DNA of 64,000 nt from Cervus elaphus (taxonomy: Eukaryota; Chordata; Mammalia; Artiodactyla; Cervidae): NCBI RefSeq assembly GCF_910594005.1, contig NC_057841.1, positions 11,455,001 to 11,519,000 on the forward strand, read 5' to 3'. The position numbers and the translations under genes are program-made. Below the pieces are notes generated by a model that was given only the letters and a program-made list of their open reading frames with translations, did no database searches and had not been told where the DNA came from. Shown in pieces: positions 11,216 through 22,278 of the stretch (within the stretch, counting starts at the first letter, position 1; every line of letters starts with the position of its first letter).

Positions 11216-13340
11216 GTGTGAAGAGCTTAATGGTAAGGCAGGATTTTAGCAGGCTTGAGAATGATGGTTCAACTATCCCTAATGGTGGCAATGGCAGACC
11301 CAGCAAAAGCTGAATATAAGCTGTGGACTTTGTATATGTTATGCTATCCAAGGCTTAAGATGGACAGAAAATTAAATCAGACAAACATGACATGATAAAA
11401 CTGAAAGGGGACAATTACAAATTAAAAAGTGATCGTTTCCTGTAACAGATTAGCACAAACTTCATTACATCTTAAATGCTATCTAAAAGATGCTGTGAAG
11501 ATCAGATCACAGCTTACATTTGAAAAGTATAGTGACAAATTCCCCAACTTATTTATAAAATTAGAACAGTTGTATTCATTTAATTCTAATTACTAGATTA
11601 TGCAGTACATTATCCTTCCAAATGTATTAATTTTATAAATTATTATCAAAGGAAAAAGATATCTCTCCACATCAACTGTACTTATGAATGTGTGATGCAC
11701 ATATGGGTGGAAACATGATTTTAATCAAGTACTAATCATAGTAAATCTCTCAAGAAAGAGGCAATGGAAAGAAAGATGAGGTCATAGAAACATTCATTTA
11801 CATGCAAAAGTGATGATCCATATGTTAAGTAGACACAGAAATAAGTGAACTGTTTGCTGAATGCAAAAGGAATCACTGGAGCTCATATTTAATTCTTCTG
11901 AAGTTGGAACAGATAAAGATTTCAATTTTATTTCTATTGAAGGACTGACCTAGCGCCTGACTTATGAAAGATGCTGCTTGCAGAGCCCGTGTCTCCAGTT
12001 TGAGGACGAATTAAAGAGGGAACCAATCAAAGGGAAACAAGAAACCTCAAATGGAAACATCCACACATCTGCCTTTGGAAAAATAGATGAATGGTAATTG
12101 CCGATTATATTTGCATCACGTTTTTCATTGAAATTAAGGGCAAATAATACAACGCTCCTTCCAAAACAGCAAATGGGAAATTGAATCTGAGATGTAACAC
12201 AGTTTTTAATATCTTTAACCAAAAGCATTCTTTCTACATCTTCTGCACGCTTTGATCTCCAAAGTGTGCAAGAGAATCAATGTGCTGAAACAACCCAAAG
12301 AGGCAAAGAGAGTCAACTCAAAGGCTTTCTCCTTCACCTGCATGACAGGTATTTAAATAAAGTCATCTGAATGACTGTAGAAAGTTAATTTTTGTTTTTA
12401 AAAAACCTATGGTGAAGAGATAACTGACATAACAACTTTAGATCTCTCCCCTTCTACACACCATTTGTTATTATCTGATTTAAGCCATACCTGGACTCAG
12501 GTTCCTTTGGGTCGAAGGTGGTACCCACTGACGAAGTCTCAGATGGATGCTATTAATAGCTTCCCCTCTTCCCCACAACCTGCCAAGTTATGAGGACTGC
12601 TACCTAGAGACAGAATTCTGCAACAGTCTTACAACAAAGTGCTTATCAGCAATAGAGCATAAAAGGTGGTCTTCAAAGCCTACCCTGAAACTGGGTAAAG
12701 TTTTAAGCTTCTAGCCTTTTAATTCATTTAGCCACCAGTTTATTAATTTTTTGTTTAGGGCTATTCCCAGGATCCAGAGCCAAGGTTCCTTCAACTTAAG
12801 GCTAGGATGAGGCAATCAGAAGCTGAATACTGGACCACTGAGGGACTGAGCCCAGAACATCATCCCTACATGGTGAAGACAGATGCCTTAGTGCCCATCC
12901 ACATATAGGTGGGAATGTCTAAAATACTGTCAGCCAGTCCATGTATTTAGAATTACTAACCCAAGAAGTGCCCACTTCTGAAATTCATCATGCTAAGTAG
13001 TAGGTGATCATTCTCAACAACAAAAGGTCATTTTTTATATTTAATAAACAAATTAGCCAAGGGGCCTCGTGGATGGAAATACGTGGAATAAAACTTCTGA
13101 GAGTGGCCACTTAACTATGTGCTTCCTGCTTAAAACCACCCTACTCTCTGATGAGAACCCAGGTGACAAAAACTTTACACACCATATGCTGATGCATTGA
13201 AAGTGAGCTACAACCACCACAGCATCTTTTCCTGTTCTAAAAGGTGCTTATTCAAGTTTCAGAAAAGCTTGAAAATACAAAGCACGTATTTTTTAAAAAT
13301 TAAATATACCCATAATTAGAATTCTACCACCCAGTACAGC
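11216..13340. other. Two kilobases of unique-looking non-coding sequence
   Basis: No repeat of recent age, exon-like block or RNA gene was seen. This is the longest interval without a ruminant-specific insertion in the first 14 kb. Confidence 0.45.
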
Positions 13341-13342
13341 AT

Positions 13343-13467
13343 ATGGTGATTTAGTCGCTCAATCGTGTCCAACTCTTGTGACTTGATGGATCATAGCCCG
13401 CTGGGCTCCTGTCCATGGGATTCTCCAGGCAAGAATACGGCAGTGGCTTACCATTTCCTTCTGCAAC
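13343..13467 (-). mobile_element. Bov-tA/Bov-A SINE fragment, reverse
   Basis: 'atttagtcgctcaatcgtgtccaac', then 'gtccatgggattctccaggcaagaatac' and 'accatttccttctgcaa'. The tRNA head is missing: it is the 5' truncation of a reverse copy. An (AC)-rich segment follows at 13498-13530. Confidence 0.88.
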
Positions 13468-13687
13468 AGCATATAATCACCATTAACATTCTGATCTTCA
13501 ACACACACATACGCATACACACACACTCAGACATTCTGGTGTGTGCAAATACACTCAGATACAGACAAATAGGAAAGTACACTGAGTTGACCAGAGGAGA
13601 GTGTATACAAAAGATCACACTGCTACACATAACCGCCTATCACTGCCTTCCCAGAAGCCTCTGCACATGTAAAACAGTAAGCCTGGC

Positions 13688-13880
13688 TCTGAGGATTCCT
13701 CCAGGTGGTAAAGAACCTGCCTGCCAATTCAGGAGGCCTGGAGACGCAGGTTCAGTCCCTGGGCTGGAAGATCCCCTGGAGCCGGGCATGGCAACCCACT
13801 CCAACATCCTTGTCTGGAGAATCCCATGGACAGATGAGCCTAGGGTCAGACACAACCAAAGTGACTTAGCACGCACGCAC
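13688..13880 (+). mobile_element. Bov-tA SINE, forward
   Basis: It begins with a worn tRNA head ('ttcctccaggtggtaaagaacctgcc') and B-box-like 'aggttcagtccctggg', followed by the Bov-A body. It ends in a 'gacttagcacgcacgcac' tail. A (CAA)n stretch lies nearby at 13921-13937. Confidence 0.9.
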
Positions 13881-14158
13881 TGACTTCATCATTTCTAGTC
13901 TCTAGGAGATTGTCTTTTATCACAACAACAACAACAAAAAGAGAGCTGTTTTCCCCTTTCTTTTTCAAAATTAGGTGCTAAGAGGCGGGGAAGGCTCTGG
14001 GCACCAGCGCCACACCAAGGCCTCTTCTCACTGGGTCCACGTCACCACACGAGGGTGCTGCCTGTCCGTCTCCATCTAAGCCACCTTCTGGCCTCATGTG
14101 ACGATGATGAACCCCAGTTCTGCAGTCTTACAGGCCTCGGCTACCGACTGGTCTCACG

Positions 14159-14425
14159 TTCAGTTCAGTTGCTCAGTCCTGTCCGACTCTTTACGACCCC
14201 ATGAATCACAGCACTCCAGGCCTCCCTGTCCATCACCAACTCCCGGAGTTTACTCAAACTCATGCCCATCGAGTCAGTGATGCCATCCAGACATCTCATC
14301 CTCTGTTGTCCCCTTCTCCTCCTGCCCCCAATCCCTCCCAGCATCACGGTCTTTTCCAGTGAATCAACTCTTCGCATCAGGTGGCCAAAGTATTGGAGTT
14401 TCAGTTTTAGCATCAGTCCTTCTCA
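14159..14425 (-). mobile_element. BovB LINE 3' end, reverse
   Basis: It starts with the complement of the BovB terminus, 'ttcagttcagttgctcagtcctgtccgactc', and continues through 'ctcatcctctgttgtccccttctcctcc' to 'ggccaaagtattggagtttcag'. It is 5'-truncated. Confidence 0.93.
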
Positions 14426-14629
14426 TGTTAGCCTGATCACAAATGCCCTCACAGGGACAAGCCCAACTTCACAGCCATTAATTCACCCTTGGCAAAGACA
14501 CTTTCCTCCACGAGAACAGTGTCTAGAGTCCCACCTCTGTATCCTTGCAAGCATCAAGCTTTTGGGAGGCCCTCAGTACAGCTGCGCTTTCCAGCCTTCA
14601 GCCTTCTTAATAGTCACCATATGCTTCTT

Positions 14630-14803
14630 TTTTTAAGTTTATTTGGCTGCACTGGGTCTTAGTTGTGATGCACGAGATCTTTTCACTGTGGCACGTGACC
14701 TCGTCAGTGTGGCATGTGGACCTACTTCCTTGCCCAAGGATCGAACCCAGACCCCTGGCACTGGGAACACAGTCTTAGCTACCGGACAACCAGGGAAGTC
14801 TCT
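14630..14803 (-). mobile_element. CHR-type SINE, reverse
   Basis: 'ttatttggctgcactgggtcttagttgtg' and the complement of a tRNA-like head ('aggatcgaacccagacccctggcac...accagggaagtc') identify the older cetartiodactyl CHR SINE rather than Bov-tA. Confidence 0.82.
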
Positions 14804-15410
14804 CACCATATGCTTTATATTTTATCATCTTCCCTCTTTCATTGAAAAAGAAGATGGCAAATGAGTACTGTTAACTATTGCTCTCAGTAAGACAAATAAG
14901 ATTTACACTCATTTTTAAAGAAGAAAAAATTGCCTTACTGCGAGAAACGAACACGTGATACTCGCAGAGACGCTATGAGACATCACTTCTCCAAAACTCT
15001 CACCAGCCAACCATGACATTACCTCTAATGGGCATCCATTTGCTCACTAATTCATGCCAGGCACTCCTCTTAGCATTAGGGATAATGCAGTGAACCTAGC
15101 AGACAAAATCCTTTCTCCCTTCTTAATGATATCCTAGAGGAAAAGCGCCTGGGAATCTGTCTCCAGTGAGGTAATAGTTTTCTGAGTAGAACTTACAACA
15201 GGCACCATCATGCCTGAAAATAGAGGAGGAGAAGCCTGTACGTGTTTTACTCCGGGCCATCACAGAGTTTAGAGGTAACTGGACAGCGCATCCCATTGAC
15301 TCAGAATGAAGATCCCCAGCCTCCCGGTGCCCAGACCAGGGACTGGAAACCCACCAAAGGGTGTGCTGCAAATGGGCCCATTTTGATGAAACCCCATGTC
15401 TGTGTTCCAG

Positions 15411-15692
15411 CCCCTGGACCTCAGCAGGCAGGAAAGGGAAAACACCTACCCGAGGTCCTCGGAGAAGGACAAATCAGCAGAAGACCCAGAACAGAATCCT
15501 AACAGGAGAGAAGCTGCTGGAAAAAGGCATGCACAGACACAGACCACGCCAGCAAAGCCACGCACAGGATGGGAACACGCCATCACAGGGCGAAGACACC
15601 ACAGACTCCGCGACTCTGCCGCCTACAAAACCCTGATCAAGAAAATAACTGAGAAAGACTCCATCCAAAAATCGCAACCTCGGAAAACCTGA
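15411..15692 (+). other. Possible terminal exon, weakly supported
   Basis: After 'tctgtgttccag' (AG at 15409-15410) a frame runs 93 codons to TGA. Its peptide is basic and polar (many Glu, Lys, Arg, Gln, Thr) with no domain, resembling a disordered tail. A second frame, open to TAA near 15500, would match the phase left by the exon ending at 721. Several other frames are also open here, including one on the reverse strand, so the signal may only reflect base composition. The acceptor's pyrimidine tract is poor. Confidence 0.15.
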
Positions 15693-15739
15693 AATCTCTG
15701 AGAGAGAGCAGTGAGGGACTGCATGGAGTTGCATCAAGG

Positions 15740-16840
15740 ATGATGCTATTCTGAGTTAATATAAATGCTAAATAAGGATTCCTGACATTAAGGAAAAACG
15801 ACACTGCCAGACACACACATTCTCATAATATTTTGAAATTAAATGAACTAAAAGATCAAAACTCAGATTTGGGGCCAAGGAGAAAAGGAGGGAGGGAAGT
15901 GTTTTGTTCACAGGGTAGGAAAGGAAGGCAGGGAAATTATATGATATCTTCTTTCCAGACTGAGAGGGAACAGTGTGAAGACTATTGCCATGCAGAGAGT
16001 TATTTTTCTTTCCACATTATAGTAAAGAAATACATGCACAATTAGGAATACAGGGGGAAGGAATGTAACCACTAAGTCCGAAGACCACATATGATACATG
16101 GTCCAAGCAGGATCACGTCTGAGAGTGAAGGCGCTCTATTGACCATGATGAGCGCCAAGGGGCCTGTGTGGGGGCTACCGAGGAAGGATGGCTGATCAAC
16201 CAGAAAGGGATGGAAAAGCCCAGCCAAATCGCTCAACAGGCAGTGTGACTTAACCAACCAAAACCAAAGGACAAGGCACCCAAAGACACATCAGTGGTGA
16301 ACACAAAGAATAAAGCCTGTTGAGTTTTATACATGATGTGAGCAGAAAAAGCAACTCCATCCAAAGACTGTATCATTGCTTTAAAACAAAGAAACGAACA
16401 GCAGCTCTTTACCAGAAATACGTTTACAACAAAGTCTCAAACAAGAAGGCTGACAAGGGTGGGTGGGCAAAATATTATGAAAAACCAAAGGAGGCAGGAG
16501 TGATAGTGTTGCAAGCCGAGGAGGCGGACTTCAGGTCGGAAGCACTGAATTTGGTAAAGAGCCATCACGTGGTGAGGGGTGAACAGGACCGGGAGGGGAA
16601 GAAATACAGCATGCAGGAGACAGGAAGCAAAGCCACAGTTACACAGACGAGGCAACAACTCAAGTCAACAAGCAGCTCTCAGAAAGGACTCAAATCCAGA
16701 GGGAAATTTCCGTACATGTTTTCAGAAGTCTGGGATAAATGAGAGGATAGAAAAGGAAGTGGATATTACAGTGAACAAACCTGAACAGGGAAGCAGACTT
16801 TAACAGTGGGCATAACAATGCATGTACTTCTCTACGAGGC
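15740..16840. other. Non-coding stretch with one long ATG-less frame
   Basis: A frame from 16320 to 16742 stays open for about 140 codons but begins with TTG and has no early ATG, no recognisable domain and no splice context. I treat it as chance. No repeat was assigned. Confidence 0.35.
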
Positions 16841-16842
16841 TG

Positions 16843-17060
16843 CGGTGGTTCGGTCACTAAGTCCATGTCTGACTCTTGGGATCCTGTGGACTATAGCCTG
16901 CCAGGCTCCTCTGTCCATGGGATTTTCCAGGCAAGAATACTAGGATGGTAGCCATATCCTATGCCAGGGGATCTTCCCAACCCAGGGATCAAACCTGCAT
17001 CTCTTGTGTCTCCTGCATTGCATACAGATGGATTCTTTTCCCACTGAGCCACCGGGAGTC
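16843..17060 (-). mobile_element. Bov-tA SINE, reverse
   Basis: 'gttcggtcactaagtccatgtctgac', 'gtccatgggattttccaggcaagaatac' and 'ccactgagccaccgggagtc' define a diverged reverse copy. An A-run at 17150-17166 lies just beyond it. Confidence 0.88.
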
Positions 17061-17769
17061 TACTCAATATTTAAAATTTAAGCCTGTTTTTTGCTATAAA
17101 GAACAAGTTAACAAGATGCGTATCTTCCAGTATACCTTCTCTGGAGGAATAAAAAAAAAAAAAAAAGGATGAATTCATAATACAGAATGACCAAATATAT
17201 GAATCACTTTGATATTTAGAAACTTGTTCCGAACACTGACATTGCAAGAGCTATGCCCAGAAATGTCCAGTTGTAAAAATCTCCATTTTTAAATAATGGC
17301 TGAAAATAAAAGCCACTAGCTCATATGCTAAGAAACAGAAAATGACAAAAAGCAGCAAAGAGACTAAGTATATACAGCCAGGTGTAGAAATTGGTAACAG
17401 ACTTTTTTCTTTCTTTTTTTCACAAATATAACAAATAGTAAAGATAAAAAGCTCTTTATTTTAAAAATAAGTTTATTTACTTATATAAAAGCAATAAACT
17501 GCATCGAGGGAAAAAAGATGGACTAGAATGGTTAAAGTCAGTAGCTGGACTAATGATCCATAGTGAGAGACAGCTTCAGGATGGGAAGAAGAGCTCTTCA
17601 AAGCACATTGTAACTGTTTTCAGTAATCATATTAGTGATAAGAGTTTCAGAATATTAGATAGATGGAGAGATATGAATGCAAATACTATCATTGAACAAT
17701 GTATCTTGTTATTATATGCATATATTTTTGAAACAACGTTTAAGTTACCATACTTATTATTCATCTTGA

Positions 17770-17945
17770 CCGAGACACTGTTCTCAGTGTTATTTGTATT
17801 AATCTTCACAGCCACCTTAGGTCACTATTATCCGTGTTTGATGGGTAAGTAGGCTGAGGCCCTGAGAGGCTTGAGTCGCTGCCGAGGTCACACAGTTTCT
17901 AAGCAGCAGAACTGGGACTGTCACTCAGATTCGCTCTAGTGGGTG
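17770..17945 (-). repeat. MIR SINE, reverse
   Basis: 'ttaatcttcacagccaccttaggtcactattatcc' followed by 'taggctgaggccctgagaggc' and 'gaggtcacacagtttctaagcagcagaactgggac' is the reverse complement of the MIR core and head. Confidence 0.8.
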
Positions 17946-18189
17946 TGATCTTTCCACCTCAATTACAACAAGATGAGTTTATTCTATCAATGTGAGAGTG
18001 ACTCTAAATGATTTTATAGACATCTCTAAACACTATTGATTCTGGAGCTATTATAACTATTTAAAAACTATAAATACTGCACTGCTGGAATGGAATTCTA
18101 GTGGGGGCAGGCAGAAAATAAATGAAGAATTTGCCTTTATTACCCATACAAATCAATTCTTGGGGCTCAGTATTTCCACTCCTGGTTTA

Positions 18190-18886
18190 AAGGGAATAGA
18201 AAAACCTGACTCCATGCTGGATCTGGTTTAATCTCTGCTTATCTATGCTTTTTTAGCTGTCGTCACTGAAAGGATGCAGTCCACAGCTGTAAGCATAACA
18301 ACGGCCTGCTTCCGGGAACCTGCCTCTCTGCCTTAAACCAGAGTGGCTTTGCTCACGCCCAGCAAGACATTCCCACCCTGTGCTCAGTCACATCTGACTC
18401 TTTTCGACCCCAGGGACTGCAGTCCGCCAGGCTCTTCTGCCCATGGAATTTTCCAGGCAAGAATACTGGAGTGGGTTGCCGCTCCCTCCTCCAGGGGATG
18501 ATGCGCATCCAGGAATAGAACCCACATCTCTTGCATCTCCTGCATTGCAGGCAAATTCTTTACCACTGAGTCAATTGGGAAGCTTTCTGAAACTGCCCAG
18601 AGATGGCTGCAGAAAAGAAGAAATTAACATACCCCCTTCCCAACATGGGCTAAACCAGGAGATATTTTGCAAGACTTATGGCCTTTTTACTTCACTTCCT
18701 CACCTCCTTCTGCTCTCTGTAAAAGCTGGCATCCAGACACCATAAGATGGTACTCTAGGACGCTAGTCCATCATTTTCTCAGACACCCAGCTTCCCAAAT
18801 GAAGTCACTATTCCTTGCCTCAACACCTCCTCTCCCAATTATTGGCCTGTCGTTTGATGAGCAGACCGAGCTTGGATTCGGTAACA
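18190..18886 (+). mobile_element. Solo LTR of an endogenous retrovirus, with nested SINE
   Basis: The 3' part ('cttcccaaatgaagtcactattccttgcctcaacacctcctctc' to 'cttggattcggtaaca') matches a ruminant ERV1-type LTR R/U5 region. The 5' part begins near 'agggaatagaaaaacctgactcc'. A Bov-tA SINE splits it at 18379-18583. No gag, pol or env sequence is adjacent, so it is a solitary LTR or a fragment. The 5' boundary is uncertain. Confidence 0.65.
18379..18583 (-). mobile_element. Bov-tA SINE, reverse, inside the LTR
   Basis: 'tgctcagtcacatctgactcttttcgacccc' through 'ggcaagaatactggagtgggttgcc' to 'ccactgagtcaattgggaagc'. It is younger than the LTR that it interrupts. Confidence 0.9.
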
Positions 18887-18902
18887 CAAGTTCCCCATAA
18901 AT

Positions 18903-19107
18903 TGTGTGCTTGCTCAGTCATGTCCGACTCTTTGCAACCCCATGGACTCTAGCCCAGCAGGCTCATCTGTCCTCGGGATTCTCAAGGCAAGAATACTGGA
19001 GTGGGTTGTCATTTCCTCCTCCAGGGGATTTTGCTGACCCAGGGATGGAACCAGAGTCTCTAGCATCTCCTGTACTGACAGGTGGATTCTTTACCACCGC
19101 ACTACCT
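18903..19107 (-). mobile_element. Bov-tA SINE, reverse
   Basis: 'gtgcttgctcagtcatgtccgactctttgc' through 'ggcaagaatactggagtgggttgtc' to 'attctttaccaccgcacta'. It lies between two LTR-like segments. Confidence 0.92.
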
Positions 19108-19124
19108 ATTTGCTGGCTCCCCTT

Positions 19125-19560
19125 AGCTTGACTCAACTTAAAACAGGGTTCCTCCTGATGTGGGCCCCTGACCTCTATTTTCTTAGTGCATCTACCTAAG
19201 AAATTTTGCATTTGTAAATTGTTTCGAAACCCCTCTGTGATATAAATTCTTCAAAAGCCTTTTTCAGGTTTCCTCACCCAAGAATCTGTCTCCATAAGTA
19301 CCTGGTAAGCCAACTCGTTTAAAAATGAATCTTCCCACATTTCTGCAGAAGGGGAGGAGCCTAACCCTGACAAGGGCCAACTAGCAAACACAGAGGGTCT
19401 AACCACCGTGACCAGGCTCCAGTCCCCACCCTCCCTGACTCGTCACTTAAAAATCCTCCCCTTTTTTCCAGCAGGTCTGAGTTCAGTCTTTCTCCCTTAT
19501 TGCCACACTCCTGGATCAAGTCATCTTTGCCTGTTGAACTTACCCAGTACAATTCCTTTG
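19125..19560 (+). mobile_element. Probable second LTR segment
   Basis: Text such as 'aagaaattttgcatttgtaaattg', 'gatataaattcttcaaaagcc', 'ctgcagaaggggaggagcc' and the C/T-rich end 'ctttctcccttattgccacactcctgg...tcatctttgcctg' has the composition and order of a mammalian LTR. Family is not named. It could belong to a different element than the LTR upstream. Confidence 0.45.
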
Positions 19561-20900
19561 AGACAATGAGATCTTAAATTCAGTTCCAATTGGAACTCCA
19601 ATTATTGCAGTGGGAATCAAAGTCTTAGGGGATATAATACATCGAGAGAGAAAAAAAAAAAATCCACAGCATAAGGATTCAAAATACGGGCCATGGAGAA
19701 CCAGAAGCTTCAAGCCTTAATAAACAGCACTGAAATTTTGTCTAATTTTTACAAAGAATAAAGTAAAATGAACAAATATTTTATGGTTAAAGGTATTTAG
19801 TGCTTGAGTATTTTAAAAACAAGAAGTCTTGTTAAAAAATAGCTTTATAAGGTTCAAGAGAATTTAAGTTATTTCTCTTGTTAACATTCTTTTTTTTTTT
19901 TTTGCTGTTGCTCAGATGGCCTTGGGCCAATGTCACAAAGATATAGTTAAAACACACACCCCTCCACATACAAACCTGACTCTTGAGAAAGGTTAGCTCA
20001 ACACCTAGGGATTTCAATTCCTAGTTTCATTACAGAATTAAATCCAGTTGCAAGTGTTACTTTTCTGAACACAGAAAAAGAATGTTACCCTAACCCAGAA
20101 TTGATGCTCATCTTCAGTATTTTGCAACCTTCTCTTTGCAGAACAAGCTAATGTTCAGGCGCAGGAATTCTGAGGGAGCCGACACGCCTGTAGGTGTGGG
20201 CAAGTGATCTGAAAGCCCACGCAGCCCGCACTCTCTGATTAAAGCCTGGCATTTGTGTCTCGCTCTTCAGAACAGACAGCATGCTGTCTGGAATTAGAAA
20301 TATGAAAGATGGGAGGAGCTTCACGCAGTGCAGAGAATGTTTCTTGCCCTCCGATTTCCAAGAGGTGAATGACTCACCAAACTTTCTTTAAAATCACTTG
20401 AATCACTCATTTGTGAGTTCAGGTCTCAATACACCCTTTCCACAACTCTCCACCTCCTGCTCCTCAAACACTTTTATGGCTAACACTTTTCAGTTCTATT
20501 TAATGGACAGGCAGTTCCGTTTGGTAAAGCATTAAGGGATTTGCTTGTTTTCGACAAAGTGTCACTCATGTAAATTTCATGGCTGTTTTGTAATGTGAGA
20601 TGATTTGGTCTTGATTAAAGAGAACAAAAAAGTATTTTCATACAATGACTTATTAACCATATAATGAGCCCTTTACCACGGGCAGACAGAGTGAGATATA
20701 AACATTGACTGTGCCTATTCTTTGGTCACCAGGAGTAATAAAAACAACAGTCTGTTCTTTGTGAGACAATCTAGTTTAAGATGAATGAATTCTGAGTGTC
20801 CCGTGAAATGACCTAAGAATTCTTCATACTTATATTCATAATCGTACTTTTCATATGATCAGCATCATTGACTAAGTCATTTGCTCATGATTATTAGAAT
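19561..20900. other. Non-coding stretch
   Basis: A-run near 19652-19663, T-run near 19891-19907. The remainder looks unique. A moderately GC-rich segment at about 20150-20360 has no splice-supported ORF. Confidence 0.4.
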
Positions 20901-20912
20901 AAAAAGTGGCTC

Positions 20913-21170
20913 TGCTGCTGCTGCTAAGTCGCTTCAGTCGTGTCCGACTCTGTGTGACCCCATCGACGGCAGCCCACCAGGCTCCCCAGTCCCCAACACT
21001 GGAGTAGGCTGCCATTTCCTTCTCCAATGCATGAAAGTGAAAAGTGAAAGTGAAGTTGCTCAGTTGTGTCCAATTCCTAGTGACCCCATGGACTGCAGCC
21101 CACCAGGCCCCTGCGTCCATGGGGATCTTCCAGGCAAGAGTACTGGAGTGGGGTGCCATTGCCTTCTCCG
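20913..21170 (-). mobile_element. Bov-A2 SINE (two Bov-A units) with target-site duplication
   Basis: Two Bov-A units lie in tandem: 'tgctgctgctgctaagtcgcttcagtcgtgtcc...' and, after 'gcatgaaagtgaaaagtgaaagtgaag', a second 'ttgctcagttgtgtcc...'. A 12-base direct repeat AAAAAGTGGCTC at 20901-20912 and 21171-21182 marks the target-site duplication. Its perfect match suggests a fairly recent insertion. Confidence 0.95.
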
Positions 21171-21574
21171 AAAAAGTGGCTCACACACTACAAATTCATC
21201 CGCTCCATCACTTCACTTTTCTACCTTCTTAGGCTTTCGGCACATCTGTTCAGTTTGCGGCCCCAGGCTGACTTCAGCCTCACTCTTTCCTGAGCTGGAT
21301 TCTATATCAGTCTCATATTTAACCTCCTACAGGACTCAATCCACCTGATCCTCTAAGAGGGCGTTACCTATTTTCCCTGCTGCCACATCACAAGTGGATG
21401 ATGCCCTGGGGTATAAGGCTCCCATAGGTGTGTCCAGCTTCTGAGGAAGATTCTTGGGACTAAGGCCAGGTAAACTACTGAAATAATCCATCACTCTTAT
21501 CAACATTTACAGCACATTTGTTAAGAGCTACTCAGTATGGTTTAGTAAGATTACTACTGATAGTGATAAGTAAT

Positions 21575-21812
21575 AAACCCGTTGAATGCCTTTTATAAGT
21601 CAGATACTATATTAAGCCCTTTATATAATTACCATTCTTGTTTTTTGTAGAAACCTTTAGATGAGTCCTGTAATGGCCACTATTCTGATGAAAAAAGTGA
21701 AGCCTAGAATGTTAATAATCTTGGTGAATCAAGCAGCTATTGAAGAGGAGAGTCAGGAATTGAACTCTAGCATTCCAACTCCAGAGACCCAGGCCCTTAC
21801 GCTACTACGTAA
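21575..21812 (-). repeat. MIR SINE, reverse
   Basis: 'gtcagatactatattaagccctttatataatt' and 'gaggagagtcaggaattgaactctagcattccaactccagag' follow the reverse MIR order (3' end first, tRNA head last). It is diverged. Confidence 0.65.
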
Positions 21813-22278
21813 GTGAAAAAGCCTCTAGCATTATTAAATATGCTTTAGGTTTTGAAATACGTGCCAACTTAAAAAGATACATTGGGATGCAAGTGAGTTA
21901 GTGGGGAAGGGTGTTTTAGAGATGGTCTTGAATTCAGCCTAATTTACATAAACAGTAAGTCACTCCCTAGCTATAGCAGTTTATCAGGAATTACGTATTC
22001 CTTGCAACACAGTTCTGATTTGCAATTGCGCAAATGAGAATTGATTCTCATTCATGGCCATCAATTGGAGGACTTGCGATTATGGTGCTGGTCATGTGAA
22101 GAACCTTCTGGATGTTCTCATCTCTCTTCCGGCAGCCACTCTGCTTCTCCTGATTAAACTTTTGATACTTGTATGTGTCCACATATAACTGAATGTTCCT
22201 CAGAAATTTCTTCATCTGTTTTGTCTTATGTATATATGTGTGTGCCTGTGTGTCTCTTTTTTTAATGAACTTCCCAGT

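Noticed and set aside
13365..13883. 172-codon ORF
   Set aside because: It spans two SINE copies and a CA-rich stretch, so it is not a gene.
16320..16742. 140-codon ORF
   Set aside because: It begins with TTG, has no early ATG, no domain and no splice signals. It is most likely a chance frame.
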